Assembly: GCF_000708265.2 (NCBI RefSeq)
Contig: NZ_JCKI01000007.1
Span: 186,001-250,000 of the forward strand
Origin: Pedobacter sp. R20-19
Lineage (GTDB): Bacteria; Bacteroidota; Bacteroidia; Sphingobacteriales; Sphingobacteriaceae
DNA: 64,000 nucleotides
Direction: 5' to 3'
Of the stretch, positions 9,526-18,763 are shown in pieces. Every line of letters starts with the position of its first letter. Within the stretch, counting starts at the first letter, position 1. The translations under genes were made by a program, and so were the position numbers. The notes below the pieces were generated by a model. The model was given only the letters and a program-made list of their open reading frames with translations, searched no databases and had not been told where the DNA came from.

Positions 9526-10005
9526 ATGGATATCAAACAAATACAGGAACTGATTAAATTTGTTTCTCGTTCTGGAGTAAACGAAGTTGCTATTGAGCAA
9601 GAAAACTTCAAGATTACGATTAAAACAAACCAGGCACCAACAGTTGTGCATGCTACCGTACCACAAGCGCCGCTTGTACAGGCCGCTGCTCCGGTTGCTA
9701 CAGCTCCTACTGCTCCAGTTGCAGCAACACCTGCTGTTCCAGCTGCTGAAGAAGATGCATCAAAATACATTACTATTAAATCTCCAATGATTGGTACTTT
9801 TTACCGTTCTGCAAGTCCGGAAAAACCAATGTTTGTAAATGTTGGCGATGAGATTGGCGTTGGTAAGGTTGTATGTATCATTGAGGCAATGAAGCTTTTT
9901 AATGAAATTGAAAGTGAAGTTTCAGGTCGTATCGTTAAAATTCTGGTTGATAATGCATCTCCGGTAGAATATGATCAACCATTATTTTTAGTAGAACCTA
10001 TTTAA
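9526..10005 (+). CDS. accB: Biotin carboxyl carrier protein of acetyl-CoA carboxylase
   Basis: AccB carries the biotin that moves CO2 from the biotin carboxylase to the carboxyltransferase. The 159-residue protein has an N-terminal segment, an Ala/Pro/Val-rich hinge (about 37-75) and a C-terminal biotinyl domain with EAMKLF. Lys123 is the biotinylation site. It is followed, across a palindromic element of about 65 bases, by accC. Confidence 0.95.
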   Translation: MDIKQIQELIKFVSRSGVNEVAIEQENFKITIKTNQAPTVVHATVPQAPLVQAAAPVATAPTAPVAATPAVPAAEEDASKYITIKSPMIGTFYRSASPEKPMFVNVGDEIGVGKVVCIIEAMKLFNEIESEVSGRIVKILVDNASPVEYDQPLFLVEPI

Positions 10006-10018
10006 TTATAAACATTTA

Positions 10019-10084
10019 CGTCACCCTGAATTTATTTCAGGGTCTTCTTTTTTAAATAGATGCCGGATTTAATTCAGCATGACG
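10019..10084. repeat. Palindromic element, CGTCACCCTGAA...GCATGACG family
   Basis: CGTCA and TGACG mark the ends. The left half contains the small hairpin CCCTGAA / TTCAGGG, and the right half has AATTCAGCATGACG. A close relative occurs at 31548-31612. It lies between accB and accC. Confidence 0.65.
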
Positions 10085-10117
10085 ATTATTTTAAAACAGA
10101 GACGAAAAGGAAAAATT

Positions 10118-11458
10118 ATGTTTAAAAAAATACTGATTGCCAATAGAGGGGAAATTGCATTACGCATTATCCGTACCTGTAAGGAAATGGGCATCAAAAC
10201 AGTTGCTGTTTACTCTACCGCCGATCGCGAAAGTTTACATGTACGTTTTGCTGATGAGGCTGTTTGTATTGGTCCTCCACCAAGTAAAGATTCTTATTTA
10301 AATATTCCAAATATTATATCGGCAGCAGAATTAACCAATGCTGATGCCATACATCCGGGTTACGGTTTCTTATCAGAAAATGCTAAGTTTTCTAACATTT
10401 GCCGTGAATACAACATCAAATTTATTGGTGCCACACCAGAGCAAATTAATGGTATGGGCGATAAAGCTTCTGCAAAAGAAACGATGAAAATTGCAGGTGT
10501 TCCTACCATTCCTGGATCAGAAGGCTTACTTACCAGCGTTAAAGAAGGTATTGCTATTGCCAACGAAATGGGATATCCGGTTATTTTAAAAGCTACTGCT
10601 GGTGGCGGTGGCCGTGGAATGCGGGTAGTTTGGAAAGATGAAGATTTTGAAAATGCATGGGATAGTGCCCGTCAGGAATCTGGAGCTGCATTTGGTAATG
10701 ATGGTTTATATTTAGAAAAATATATCGAAGATCCCCGACACATTGAAATCCAGATTATAGGTGATCAGTTTGGTAAGGCGTGTCATTTATCAGAACGTGA
10801 CTGTTCTATTCAACGCCGTCACCAAAAATTAGTGGAGGAATCTCCATCACCTTTTATGACTGACGAACTTCGTGTTAGAATGGGTGAAGCGGCCATTAAA
10901 GGTGCACAAGCTGTAAATTACGAAGGTGCCGGAACAATCGAATTTTTGGTTGATAAACACCGTAACTTCTATTTTATGGAAATGAATACCCGTATTCAGG
11001 TAGAGCATCCGGTAACTGAAGAAGTAATTAACTTCGATTTAATTAAAGAACAAATTAAAGTAGCTGCCGGGATTCCAATTTCAGGTAAAAATTATTTCCC
11101 TGACATGCATGCTATTGAATGTCGTATCAATGCTGAAGATCCGGCAAATAACTTCCGCCCTTCACCAGGAAGAATTACGAATTTCCACTCACCAGGTGGA
11201 CATGGTGTTCGGGTAGATACCCACGTTTACGCGGGTTATTCCATTCCATCAAATTACGACTCAATGATTGCAAAGTTGATTTGTGTGGCGCAAACCCGCG
11301 AAGAAGCCATTTGTACCATGGAGCGTGCTTTAGGTGAATTTGTAATTGAAGGAATTAAAACGACTATTCCCTTCCATTTACAATTGATGAAAGATCCTAA
11401 TTTCAGAGCAGGAAATTTCACCACTAAGTTTATGGAAACATTTGAATTTTCAGAATAA
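10118..11458 (+). CDS. accC: Acetyl-CoA carboxylase, biotin carboxylase subunit
   Basis: AccC carboxylates biotin on AccB at the cost of ATP. The 446-residue protein starts [16 protein letters not shown]. It has the ATP-grasp glycine loop GGGGRGM, the metal-binding [16 protein letters not shown] and the AccC C-terminal domain. The ATG at 10118 is chosen; the upstream in-frame ATG at 10079 lies inside the palindromic element and adds unconserved residues. An AAAAGGA purine run lies about 8 nt before the chosen start. Confidence 0.95.
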   Translation: MFKKILIANRGEIALRIIRTCKEMGIKTVAVYSTADRESLHVRFADEAVCIGPPPSKDSYLNIPNIISAAELTNADAIHPGYGFLSENAKFSNICREYNIKFIGATPEQINGMGDKASAKETMKIAGVPTIPGSEGLLTSVKEGIAIANEMGYPVILKATAGGGGRGMRVVWKDEDFENAWDSARQESGAAFGNDGLYLEKYIEDPRHIEIQIIGDQFGKACHLSERDCSIQRRHQKLVEESPSPFMTDELRVRMGEAAIKGAQAVNYEGAGTIEFLVDKHRNFYFMEMNTRIQVEHPVTEEVINFDLIKEQIKVAAGIPISGKNYFPDMHAIECRINAEDPANNFRPSPGRITNFHSPGGHGVRVDTHVYAGYSIPSNYDSMIAKLICVAQTREEAICTMERALGEFVIEGIKTTIPFHLQLMKDPNFRAGNFTTKFMETFEFSE

Positions 11459-11482
11459 AATCTTACTAATTGACAATATTAA

Positions 11483-11514
11483 TCCCATTTTGGTAAAACC
11501 AAAATGGGATTTTT
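11483..11514 (+). terminator. Strong rho-independent terminator after accC
   Basis: A perfect 12-bp stem (TCCCATTTTGGT / ACCAAAATGGGA) with an AAA loop is followed by a T-tract. It closes the lipid operon. Confidence 0.9.
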
Positions 11515-11542
11515 GCTTATTTAAATTTTGGAATTATTTTAT

Positions 11543-11550
11543 TAAATTTG
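11543..11550 (+). promoter_or_regulatory. -7 element TAAATTTG, 3 nt before the antitoxin ATG
   Basis: TAAATTTG, then ATT, then the ATG at 11554. This is the same leaderless layout as at clpS, rpiB and the intact antitoxin at 33555. It supports 11554 as the original start. Confidence 0.5.
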
Positions 11551-11553
11551 ATT

Positions 11554-11752
11554 ATGGAAACATTAATTGTACATCCCGAAAAATAAGGCTCAATTGAATG
11601 CTATAAAACAAGTTTTAAAAGCGATGAAAATTTCTTTTGAAAAAGAGGAAAAAGCATATAATCCTGAGTTTGTGGCAAAGATTAAAGAATCGGATCAAAA
11701 TTACAAGGATGGCAAATTTAAAACTATAAAAGTAGAGGATTTATGGAAATAG
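11554..11752 (+). pseudogene. Frameshifted antitoxin of a YefM/YoeB-like pair
   Basis: The reading frame from the ATG at 11554 gives METLIVHPEK and then a stop at 11584. One frame further on, NKAQLNAIKQVLKAMK continues to 11752. Removing one A from the A-run at 11579-11583 joins both into one antitoxin of about 65 residues. The open frame from the TTG at 11567 is therefore not the original start. Either the gene is inactivated, or the A-run is a sequencing or slippage site. The toxin remnant overlaps its end by 10 nt, the usual operon layout. Confidence 0.75.
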
Positions 11753-12007
11753 CCTTTGATGAAGTTGCAGAGAATGATCTCCTCTTTTGGAAAAACTGGC
11801 AATAAGGCTATTCAAAATAAAATTCAAGAATTAATACAATCGATTGCTATTTCTCCTTTCAAGGGAATCGGAAAGCCAGAGGCTTTAAAATATAATCTCG
11901 CGGGAAAATGGTCAAGAAGAATAAATTCTGAACATAGAATTATTTAAGAGGTTTTAGAAGAGGAACAGATCATTAAAATACATTCTTTAAAAGGCCATTA
12001 CAATTAA
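11743..12007 (+). pseudogene. Doubly disrupted YoeB/Txe-like toxin
   Basis: From the ATG at 11743 the frame reads MEIAFDEVAENDLLFWK, then hits a stop at 11803. The +1 frame continues with TGNKAIQNKIQELI and GKPEALKYNLAGKWSRR, then EHRII, which are YoeB-like. That frame meets TAA at 11945, where the family normally has Tyr. Beyond it the same frame still encodes EVLEEEQIIKIHSLKGHYN up to 12007. So there are two lesions: an A-run frameshift at 11791-11795 and a Tyr-to-stop change. YoeB toxins are ribosome-dependent mRNA nucleases, and this one should be inactive. Confidence 0.75.
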
Positions 12008-12069
12008 TATTGAAATCAGCACCTGAAATTTTTAATAAAAGCATAAACTATTTCTATATTTAACACGTA

Positions 12070-12102
12070 AATACCATTCTATTCATTTAGAATGGTATTT
12101 TT
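12070..12102 (+). terminator. Hairpin before tatC that also contains its -7 box
   Basis: AATACCATTCT and AGAATGGTATT form a perfect 11-bp stem with an 8-nt loop followed by TTT. It can end transcripts from the decayed toxin-antitoxin genes. The 3' arm runs directly into TATTTTTG at 12096. Confidence 0.65.
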
Positions 12103-12103
12103 G
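12096..12103 (+). promoter_or_regulatory. -7 element TATTTTTG for tatC, overlapping the terminator arm
   Basis: TATTTTTG begins inside the 3' arm of the hairpin and ends 8 nt before the tatC ATG. Confidence 0.45.
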
Positions 12104-12111
12104 TTTTCAAC

Positions 12112-12996
12112 ATGAGCGACACTACAGAAAAAACATCCCTACGAAAAGCAATCGGACAAAAAGGAACAACTTTAGAGGCAGAAATGTCTTTTTTTGATCA
12201 TCTTGATGTACTCCGCAAGCATTTAATCAGAGCCGTAATTGCCATAGGTGTATTTACAGGTATTGCCTTTTACTTTAATGAAGAGATTTTAGATAAAGTT
12301 ATTTTCGGCCCTAAAAAACCTGATTTCTGGACTTACAGGATGATGTGCAAACTGGTTGAAAATTTTCCATCACTAGGTAAAGATATGTGTATCACCAAAA
12401 TTAATGGTGAAATCATCAATACTGAAATGGCTGGTCAGTTCAACCTGCAGCTTAATGTGTGCGTAATGTGTGGCATTATTGCAGGCTTCCCCTATCTGCT
12501 TTGGGAAATCTGGCGTTTTATTAAACCTGCATTACATGATAACGAACGTAAATCTGCCAGCGGCTTTGTCTTTTTCGCCTCAATCTTATTCATCATCGGT
12601 ATCCTTTTCGGATACTTCGTTGTTTGCCCGCTTTCAGTTAATTTCCTAACAGGTTATACTGTAAGTGCAGAAATAAAAAACACTTTTACAGTAGATTCTT
12701 ATCTTTCTTCTGTAGCCACATTAACCTTAGGAACAGGTATCATTTTCGAACTGCCGGTAATTATTTTCATCTTATCAAAATTAGGATTAATGACACCTAA
12801 ACTGATGAGATCAAGCAGAAGATACGCGGCCGTAATTATCTTAATTATAGCAGCCATAGTAACACCAACGCCTGATATTATGACCATGCTGATTGTGGCC
12901 ACGCCTTTATTCCTATTGTATGAATTGAGTATTTTCGTGTCCGCATATATCGAAAGAAAGAAGAAAAAAGCAGATGCTGCTTTCTACGCTAACTAA
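12112..12996 (+). CDS. tatC: Twin-arginine translocase subunit TatC
   Basis: TatC is the inner-membrane receptor for twin-arginine signal peptides. The 294-residue protein has MSFFDHLDVLRKHLIRAVIA near residue 23, the conserved cytosolic F-D-H-L-x-x-L-R start of TatC. Several hydrophobic segments follow, consistent with six helices, including FPYLLWEIWRFIKPAL and the late IVTPTPDIMTMLIVATPL. As in many Bacteroidetes, a loop of about 60 residues with extra Cys residues follows the first helix. No tatA is nearby. Confidence 0.93.
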   Translation: MSDTTEKTSLRKAIGQKGTTLEAEMSFFDHLDVLRKHLIRAVIAIGVFTGIAFYFNEEILDKVIFGPKKPDFWTYRMMCKLVENFPSLGKDMCITKINGEIINTEMAGQFNLQLNVCVMCGIIAGFPYLLWEIWRFIKPALHDNERKSASGFVFFASILFIIGILFGYFVVCPLSVNFLTGYTVSAEIKNTFTVDSYLSSVATLTLGTGIIFELPVIIFILSKLGLMTPKLMRSSRRYAAVIILIIAAIVTPTPDIMTMLIVATPLFLLYELSIFVSAYIERKKKKADAAFYAN

Positions 12997-13030
12997 CAAA
13001 AACATTACGAACAGATTTTATAATTGTGTA

Positions 13031-13038
13031 TACATTTG
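13031..13038 (+). promoter_or_regulatory. -7 element TACATTTG, 3 nt before rpiB
   Basis: TACATTTG, then AAC, then the ATG at 13042. The box lies inside the longer reading frame that could start at 13024, which shows that 13042 is the real start. Confidence 0.55.
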
Positions 13039-13041
13039 AAC

Positions 13042-13479
13042 ATGTCTGAGACTAAAATAAAAATCGCTATTGGCGGAGATCATGCAGGCTTTGAATACAA
13101 GGAAGTGTTAAAGAATTTCCTAAAAAATTACGAAGTAAAAGATTTTGGACCGCATTCTTCAGCCTCAGTAGATTATCCAGACTTTGCACACTCAGTGGCT
13201 TCAGCTGTAGAAAATGGTGAATTTACTTTTGGCATACTACTTTGCGGATCTGCTAATGGTGTAGCCATTACAGCCAATAAACATAGCGGAATCAGAGCTG
13301 GCCTTTGTTGGGAAAACGAAGTTGCAGCATTGGTTCGGAAACATAATGATGCTAATATTTTATGTATTCCGGCAAGGTTTGTATCAGAAGAACTGGCAAA
13401 AGAAATTACAACCACTTTTTTAAATACCACATTTGAAGGTGGCCGTCATCAAATTAGAGTTGATAAAATTTCGTGTTAA
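13042..13479 (+). CDS. rpiB: Ribose 5-phosphate isomerase B
   Basis: RpiB interconverts ribose 5-phosphate and ribulose 5-phosphate. The 145-residue protein has the family start KIAIGGDHAGFEYK, VDYPDFAH, the catalytic Cys in LLCGSANGV and RAGLCWE. The start at 13042 is chosen because the alternative frame from 13024 runs through a -7 promoter box. The M28 peptidase gene begins 26 nt downstream, so the two may be cotranscribed. Confidence 0.93.
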   Translation: MSETKIKIAIGGDHAGFEYKEVLKNFLKNYEVKDFGPHSSASVDYPDFAHSVASAVENGEFTFGILLCGSANGVAITANKHSGIRAGLCWENEVAALVRKHNDANILCIPARFVSEELAKEITTTFLNTTFEGGRHQIRVDKISC

Positions 13480-13505
13480 CTAAAAACTAATCTAACTATT
13501 CAATA

Positions 13506-15140
13506 ATGAACAAAAAAATTTTAAGTCTTGGCTTAGCGTCTTTCCTATCTTTAGGTTGCTTTGCGCAAATTAAACCACTAATACCAAATAAAGATGCCAT
13601 GCGTTTTAGCAAGGCAATTAATAAAGATAATGCCTATAAACATCTTTCAGTGCTGGCATCTGATGCATTTGAAGGTCGCGAGACCGGAAAAAAAGGTGCC
13701 TGGATGGCTGCAGATTATATTCGTGATTATTTTAAATCTTTAGGTTTGAAAGGACCTGTTGATGGCAGTTATTTTCAAAAAATTGATTTGGTAAATTATG
13801 CATTAAGCGAAAGCATGTTAACCATTAACGGCCAGCCGAAGGTAGCCTACAAAGACTTTGTTATTGCCAGCAATGCTGTAGGGCTAAAAGGCTTTACTTT
13901 TAGCAGTGATGATTTAATTTTTGCAGGTTATGGCGTATCCAATGATAGTTATAATGATTACAATGGACTAGATGTAGCTGGAAAAATTGTGATGATCTTC
14001 GTAAATGGCGATCCAACAAAAACAACAGATCCAAATGATCGCCGTGCGATGATGATGGCAAGATCAAGAAAAATAAATTACCTGGCCCAAAATAAAGCAA
14101 AGGCTGTAATTTTAATTGACCCTGCTTTAGATAATCTTTCCGAAGAACGCAAAGCAGCTTATCTTTCTGGTCAAATGGTGATGAAATCAAAAGAAACCGT
14201 AGAAAGGATGGAGAAAATGAATCCTTTTACCTCCATTTCAATATCTACTGCCACAGCAGATGAAATTCTAAAAGTAGGCAGCACTTCAGTTTCAGCTGTT
14301 CAAAATAAAATTGCAGATACCAGGCAACCAGCTTCTCAAACTATTAATGTTGCCATTTCTGCCAGCGCAATGAAAAAAGAAACACCACTTCGCTGTGAGA
14401 ATGTTTTAGGGTTTTTAGAAGGTTCTGATCCTAAATTGAAAAAAGAAGTTTTGGTTTTAACTGGACACTATGATCACATCGGTATCACTCCAGAAGCTCC
14501 AGGTGCAGATAAAATTAATAATGGTGCCGATGATGACGGTTCAGGAACTACAGGCGTGTTACTTATGGCCAAAGCATTTACAGATGCTAAAAAAGCCGGT
14601 AAAGGTCCGAAACGTAGCATTCTATTTATGACTGTGGTTGGTGAAGAAAAAGGACTTTGGGGATCTGATTGGTATTCAGAGCATCCTGTTTTCCCGGTTG
14701 AAAACACAATTGCAGATTTAAATACCGATATGATTGGCCGTATTGGTGAAGAATACCTGGGTAAACCTGATTCTGCTAATTATATCTATTCTGTAGGTTC
14801 AAAAATGTTAAGTTCAGAACTGGGTAGACTGAGTGAGCAGGTAAATGCAACTTATACTAAAATGATTCTGGATTATAAATATGACGATCCAAAAGATACT
14901 CAACGCATTTATTACCGTTCAGATCACTATAACTTTGCTAAGCTCGGCATTCCGATTATCTTCTATTATGATGGCATGTTGGAACAAGATTATCACCAGC
15001 CTGGAGACGAAGTAAGTAAAATTAACTTTCCGCTATTGGCAAAAAGAGCGCAGTTAACTTACTATACAGCATGGGAATTAGCCAATGGTGCTAAGCGACC
15101 GACAGTAGATTTGGATGGAAAAGGTAATCCAAAGAAATAA
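13506..15140 (+). CDS. Secreted M28-family aminopeptidase with PA-like insert
   Basis: A Sec signal peptide (about 1-20, ending CFAQ) precedes an M28 zinc peptidase. The metal and catalytic residues are visible in LTGHYDHIG, NGADDDGSGT and VVGEEKGLWGS, and a later HYNF. The segment from about 90 to 290 carries the ADAFEGR-linked N-terminal part and a PA-type insertion. Such proteins release N-terminal amino acids in the periplasm or outside the cell. A second, shorter M28 gene lies at 54493. It is followed by a clear terminator. Confidence 0.85.
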   Translation: MNKKILSLGLASFLSLGCFAQIKPLIPNKDAMRFSKAINKDNAYKHLSVLASDAFEGRETGKKGAWMAADYIRDYFKSLGLKGPVDGSYFQKIDLVNYALSESMLTINGQPKVAYKDFVIASNAVGLKGFTFSSDDLIFAGYGVSNDSYNDYNGLDVAGKIVMIFVNGDPTKTTDPNDRRAMMMARSRKINYLAQNKAKAVILIDPALDNLSEERKAAYLSGQMVMKSKETVERMEKMNPFTSISISTATADEILKVGSTSVSAVQNKIADTRQPASQTINVAISASAMKKETPLRCENVLGFLEGSDPKLKKEVLVLTGHYDHIGITPEAPGADKINNGADDDGSGTTGVLLMAKAFTDAKKAGKGPKRSILFMTVVGEEKGLWGSDWYSEHPVFPVENTIADLNTDMIGRIGEEYLGKPDSANYIYSVGSKMLSSELGRLSEQVNATYTKMILDYKYDDPKDTQRIYYRSDHYNFAKLGIPIIFYYDGMLEQDYHQPGDEVSKINFPLLAKRAQLTYYTAWELANGAKRPTVDLDGKGNPKK

Positions 15141-15154
15141 GAAAGTCATAAAAC

Positions 15155-15184
15155 GAGCCCCTTGATTATTCAGGGGGCTTTTTT
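15155..15184 (+). terminator. Rho-independent terminator after the M28 gene
   Basis: AGCCCCTTG pairs with CAGGGGGCT (one G-U) across a 6-nt loop, followed by six T. Confidence 0.85.
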
Positions 15185-15217
15185 ATGCACATAGTTTTCG
15201 TCAGCAACAGAAATTCA

Positions 15218-15225
15218 TATCTTTG
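15218..15225 (+). promoter_or_regulatory. -7 element TATCTTTG, 4 nt before the LutB-like gene
   Basis: TATCTTTG, then AAAT, then the ATG at 15230. This is another leaderless arrangement. Confidence 0.55.
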
Positions 15226-15229
15226 AAAT

Positions 15230-16618
15230 ATGATGAAGACTGCCGAGGAATTTTTAGAAAAATCTGATGAAAAAGCTTTCGATTTACCGCATCGTAAAAC
15301 CATCAATTATAACATTGGTAAATACAATACGGCAGTAGAGCGTGGCTTATCAAAATTCGAAAATCTCGAAGCTTCTAAAAAGAAGGCGCATGTGATCAAA
15401 TGGCGTGTAATGGAAAATTTAGATAAATTCTTACCAGAATTTGAATCGAATTTTCAACGTCGTGGTGGTAAAGTGATCTGGGCAAACGACTCAGCAGAAG
15501 CCCAAAGAGAAATCTTAAACATCATTCAAAAAAACAATGGTAAAACGGTAATCAAATCAAAATCGATGACCACCGAAGAAATCCATTTGAATGATTTTCT
15601 GGAAAGTAATCAAATTGAATCTTTAGAAAGTGATTTAGGCGAATATATTGTTCAATTGCTTGGGCAGGCACCTTACCATATTGTTACGCCAGCCATGCAT
15701 TTAAGTGCAACGGATATTGCAAAATTATTTCACGATAAGTTTGGAACGCCTATTGACGCAACACCGCCACAACTGGTTCAAAAGGCAAGAGAATTACTTC
15801 GTGATAAATATTTAAAGGCAGACATTGGTATTAGTGGTGGAAATTTTCTTATTGCTGATACCGGCAGTATTGCACTTACTGAAAATGAAGGGAATGCCCG
15901 GTTAAGTACCACTTTCCCAAAAATACATATTGCTATTGTAGGTATTGAAAAAGTAATCCCATCTATAGCAGACCTGGACTTATTCTGGCCACTATTGGCT
16001 TCGCATGGTACCGGGCAAAATTTAACTGTTTATAATACTATTTTGAGTGGTCCGCGTCAGCCAAATGAAACTGATGGACCGGAAGAGATGTATGTAATTC
16101 TTTTGGATAATGGCCGTACCAATCTATTGGCGCAAAAAGACCAGCGCCAAGGATTGTATTGCATCCGTTGCGGTGCTTGTTTAAATGCTTGCCCGGTATA
16201 TAAAAATATAGGAGGACATACCTACAATACAACTTATAGTGGTCCTATTGGTTCGGTAATTACGCCACACCTTAAAGGCATGGAAGAGTTTAAGCATTTA
16301 AGCTATGCCTCCAGCCTATGCGGAAAATGCTCTGAAGTTTGTCCGGTTAAAATTGATATTCATAAAATGTTATTGCTGAACCGCCGGGATGCTGCTGCTA
16401 CACACGAAAATGGCAAAGTGGAAGAGTTGGGCTGGGGAATGTTCAACCGGATGATGCAGAAACGCAAATGGATGGATTTTTTCGGTGGAAAGTTTAAAAA
16501 TTTTATGCTGAAATCTTTCTTCAAAAAAAGCTGGGGTAAATACCGTGAAATGCCAAAGGTTGCCGATAAATCTTTCGCAAAACAATGGGAGGAGTTGAAG
16601 AAAAGTAAGGAGTCTTGA
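15230..16618 (+). CDS. lutB: LutB/LldF-type iron-sulfur protein
   Basis: The LutABC complex oxidises L-lactate, and LutB holds the [4Fe-4S] clusters. This 462-residue protein has an N-terminal LUD domain and two ferredoxin-like motifs: CIRCGACLNACP at about 310-321 and CGKCSEVCP at about 364-372. No lutA or lutC lies beside it, so its partners are elsewhere or it works differently. The last codons and the TGA are part of an AGTC heptad array. The dehydrogenase gene starts 30 nt later. Confidence 0.85.
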   Translation: MMKTAEEFLEKSDEKAFDLPHRKTINYNIGKYNTAVERGLSKFENLEASKKKAHVIKWRVMENLDKFLPEFESNFQRRGGKVIWANDSAEAQREILNIIQKNNGKTVIKSKSMTTEEIHLNDFLESNQIESLESDLGEYIVQLLGQAPYHIVTPAMHLSATDIAKLFHDKFGTPIDATPPQLVQKARELLRDKYLKADIGISGGNFLIADTGSIALTENEGNARLSTTFPKIHIAIVGIEKVIPSIADLDLFWPLLASHGTGQNLTVYNTILSGPRQPNETDGPEEMYVILLDNGRTNLLAQKDQRQGLYCIRCGACLNACPVYKNIGGHTYNTTYSGPIGSVITPHLKGMEEFKHLSYASSLCGKCSEVCPVKIDIHKMLLLNRRDAAATHENGKVEELGWGMFNRMMQKRKWMDFFGGKFKNFMLKSFFKKSWGKYREMPKVADKSFAKQWEELKKSKES

Positions 16619-16638
16619 GTCCAGAGTCATTAGTCAAA
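16611..16638. repeat. Heptad repeat array, AGTCNNN type, covering the lutB stop codon
   Basis: AGTC at 16611, 16618, 16625 and 16632, all 7 nt apart. The first unit encodes the end of LutB and supplies its TGA. Confidence 0.75.
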
Positions 16639-16648
16639 ATAACCAGAT

Positions 16649-18625
16649 ATGCAATTTCACAGAGGAGATAAAGACGACAAATTCTTACTGAATTTATATA
16701 AAAGGCTGCTTTATCCCCGATTGGTTGAAGAGAAAATGCTAAAACTATTGCGCCAGGGCAGAATTGGCAAATGGTTTTCAGGCATTGGTCAGGAAGCCAT
16801 TGCAGTTGGCAGTACCCTAGCCATGCAGAATGATGAATATATTTTGCCCATGCACCGTAACCTGGGTGTTTTTACCTCACGCGATATTCCACTAAAAAAA
16901 TTAATGGCCCAATGGCAGGGCAAAATTACTGGCTTTACCAAAGGTCGCGATCGGTCATTCCACTTCGGCACACAAGATTATAAAATTATTGGTATGATCT
17001 CCCATCTTGGCCCGCAAATGGCCCTAGCTGATGGCATAGCGCTGGCCGATGTTTTGCACAAGCAGCCTAAAGCTACCTTGGTTTATACCGGAGAAGGCGC
17101 AACCAGCGAAGGTGATTTTCATGAAGCGGTTAATGTAGCTGCAGTTTGGAATCTTCCCGTTATTTTCCTGATTGAGAATAATGGCTACGGATTATCTACA
17201 CCAAAATCAGAACAATTTAGATGCAAAAATTTAGTTGACAAAGCAATAGGTTATGGAATAGAAGGGGTTCAAATTGATGGCAACAATATTCTTGAAGTTT
17301 ATCATACCATTGATCAGTTGGCAAATGAAATCAGGAAAGACCCACGACCGGTTCTTGTAGAATGTCTAACTTTCAGAATGCGTGGGCACGAAGAAGCATC
17401 AGGTACCAAATACGTTCCACAAGAATTATTTAATGAATGGGAAAAGAAAGACCCCTTAAGTAATTATGAATCCTATTTAATTGAGCAAGGTGTTTTAACG
17501 CCTGATTTAGTTATTGATTTTAAAATTCAGTTTAAAACAGATATTGAGTTAGCTGTTGAAGAAGCCTTCAATGAACCGGAACCAGAGGCAGGTGCCAATC
17601 ATGAACAAGCTGATATGTATTTCCCCTACACTCAACAGATTACAGAATCGGGAAAATCATCAACAGAAATGCGATATCTGGATGCGATAAGCGAAGGACT
17701 GGATTTAGCCATGCAAAAATATCCAAATCTGGTTTTAATGGGACAAGACATTGCAGATTATGGAGGAGCCTTTAAAATTACAGATGGCTTTACTACAAAA
17801 TATGGTAAGGAAAGGGTAAGGAATACACCAATCTGTGAATCTGCCATTGTTGGTGCGGGCTTAGGTCTTTCCATTAATGGTTATAAAGCCGTAGTAGAAA
17901 TGCAATTTGCAGATTTTGTTACGGTTGGCTTTAATCAGATTGTAAATAACCTGGCCAAAACACATTACCGATGGGGCGAAAAAGCGGATGTGGTGGTACG
18001 TATGCCTACAGGGGCTGGAACGGGTGCTGGTCCTTTTCACTCACAAAGCAATGAAGCCTGGTTTACTAAAACACCTGGTTTAAAAATTGTATATCCAGCT
18101 TTTCCGGCAGATGCAAAAGGATTACTGCTGGCTGCAATTGAAGATCCAAATCCAATACTCTATTTCGAGCATAAGTATTTATATAGAAGTTTAACTGCTC
18201 CTGTTCCGGATGGTTATTATACTACAGCAATTGGAAAGGCGGTTACACTAGCCAGTGGAAATAAATTTACCATTATCACCTATGGTTTGGGTGTGCATTG
18301 GGCTTTAGATTACATCAAAAACAATCCTTTTAGTGATATGACCCTAATTGATTTAAGAACCTTGCAACCCTGGGATAAAGAAACAGTTGCTAGTGCAGTA
18401 AAAACCACTGGAAGAGTTTTAATTTTACATGAAGATACGCTTACCAGCGGTTTTGGTGCAGAAATTTCAGCCTGGATTGGCGAACATTGCTTTTCGGATT
18501 TAGATGCACCTGTTATACGCTGTGCCAGTTTAGATACCGCCATTCCCATGAGCAAAGTGTTAGAAGAAGATTTTTTAGCAAAGGCAAGGTTAGCGAAAAC
18601 AATAGATAAATTATTAAAATATTAA
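16649..18625 (+). CDS. Fused 2-oxoacid dehydrogenase E1 alpha-beta
   Basis: One 658-residue chain joins both E1 subunits of a thiamine-diphosphate dehydrogenase. The alpha-like part (about 1-325) has GIGQEAIAVG, GEGATSEGDFHE (ThDP/Mg site) and RMRGHEEASGT. The beta-like part (about 340-658) has MGQDIADYGGAFKIT and FHSQSNEAWF. The family covers branched-chain 2-oxoacid and pyruvate dehydrogenases. Fused forms in Bacteroidetes are usually annotated as branched-chain, but substrate cannot be read from the sequence. It is probably cotranscribed with lutB. Confidence 0.87.
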   Translation: MQFHRGDKDDKFLLNLYKRLLYPRLVEEKMLKLLRQGRIGKWFSGIGQEAIAVGSTLAMQNDEYILPMHRNLGVFTSRDIPLKKLMAQWQGKITGFTKGRDRSFHFGTQDYKIIGMISHLGPQMALADGIALADVLHKQPKATLVYTGEGATSEGDFHEAVNVAAVWNLPVIFLIENNGYGLSTPKSEQFRCKNLVDKAIGYGIEGVQIDGNNILEVYHTIDQLANEIRKDPRPVLVECLTFRMRGHEEASGTKYVPQELFNEWEKKDPLSNYESYLIEQGVLTPDLVIDFKIQFKTDIELAVEEAFNEPEPEAGANHEQADMYFPYTQQITESGKSSTEMRYLDAISEGLDLAMQKYPNLVLMGQDIADYGGAFKITDGFTTKYGKERVRNTPICESAIVGAGLGLSINGYKAVVEMQFADFVTVGFNQIVNNLAKTHYRWGEKADVVVRMPTGAGTGAGPFHSQSNEAWFTKTPGLKIVYPAFPADAKGLLLAAIEDPNPILYFEHKYLYRSLTAPVPDGYYTTAIGKAVTLASGNKFTIITYGLGVHWALDYIKNNPFSDMTLIDLRTLQPWDKETVASAVKTTGRVLILHEDTLTSGFGAEISAWIGEHCFSDLDAPVIRCASLDTAIPMSKVLEEDFLAKARLAKTIDKLLKY

Positions 18626-18644
18626 AAAGTATTTCTTGCCGTAT

Positions 18645-18740
18645 CGTCATGCAAACCTGTAGCGAAGCGGAAAGCTACGAAGTAAATCTATTTCAGCATC
18701 TGAATTGCCTTTGATCCTGAAATGAATTCTGGCTGACGAC
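18645..18740. repeat. Palindromic intergenic element
   Basis: CGTCATGC near the left end and GCTGACGA at the right are imperfect inverted ends. The core contains AGCGAAGCGGAAAGCT. It belongs loosely to the CGTCATTGCGA group and separates the E1 gene from adenine deaminase. Confidence 0.5.
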
Positions 18741-18763
18741 CGTGCAAAACAAATTACATAAAA

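Noticed and set aside
13024..13041. Longer N terminus of RpiB
   Set aside because: This segment contains the TACATTTG promoter box, so it lies at or upstream of the transcription start.
16649..18625. Frameshift-fused separate E1 alpha and beta genes
   Set aside because: The frame is continuous with a plausible linker, and fused E1 chains are common in Bacteroidetes.
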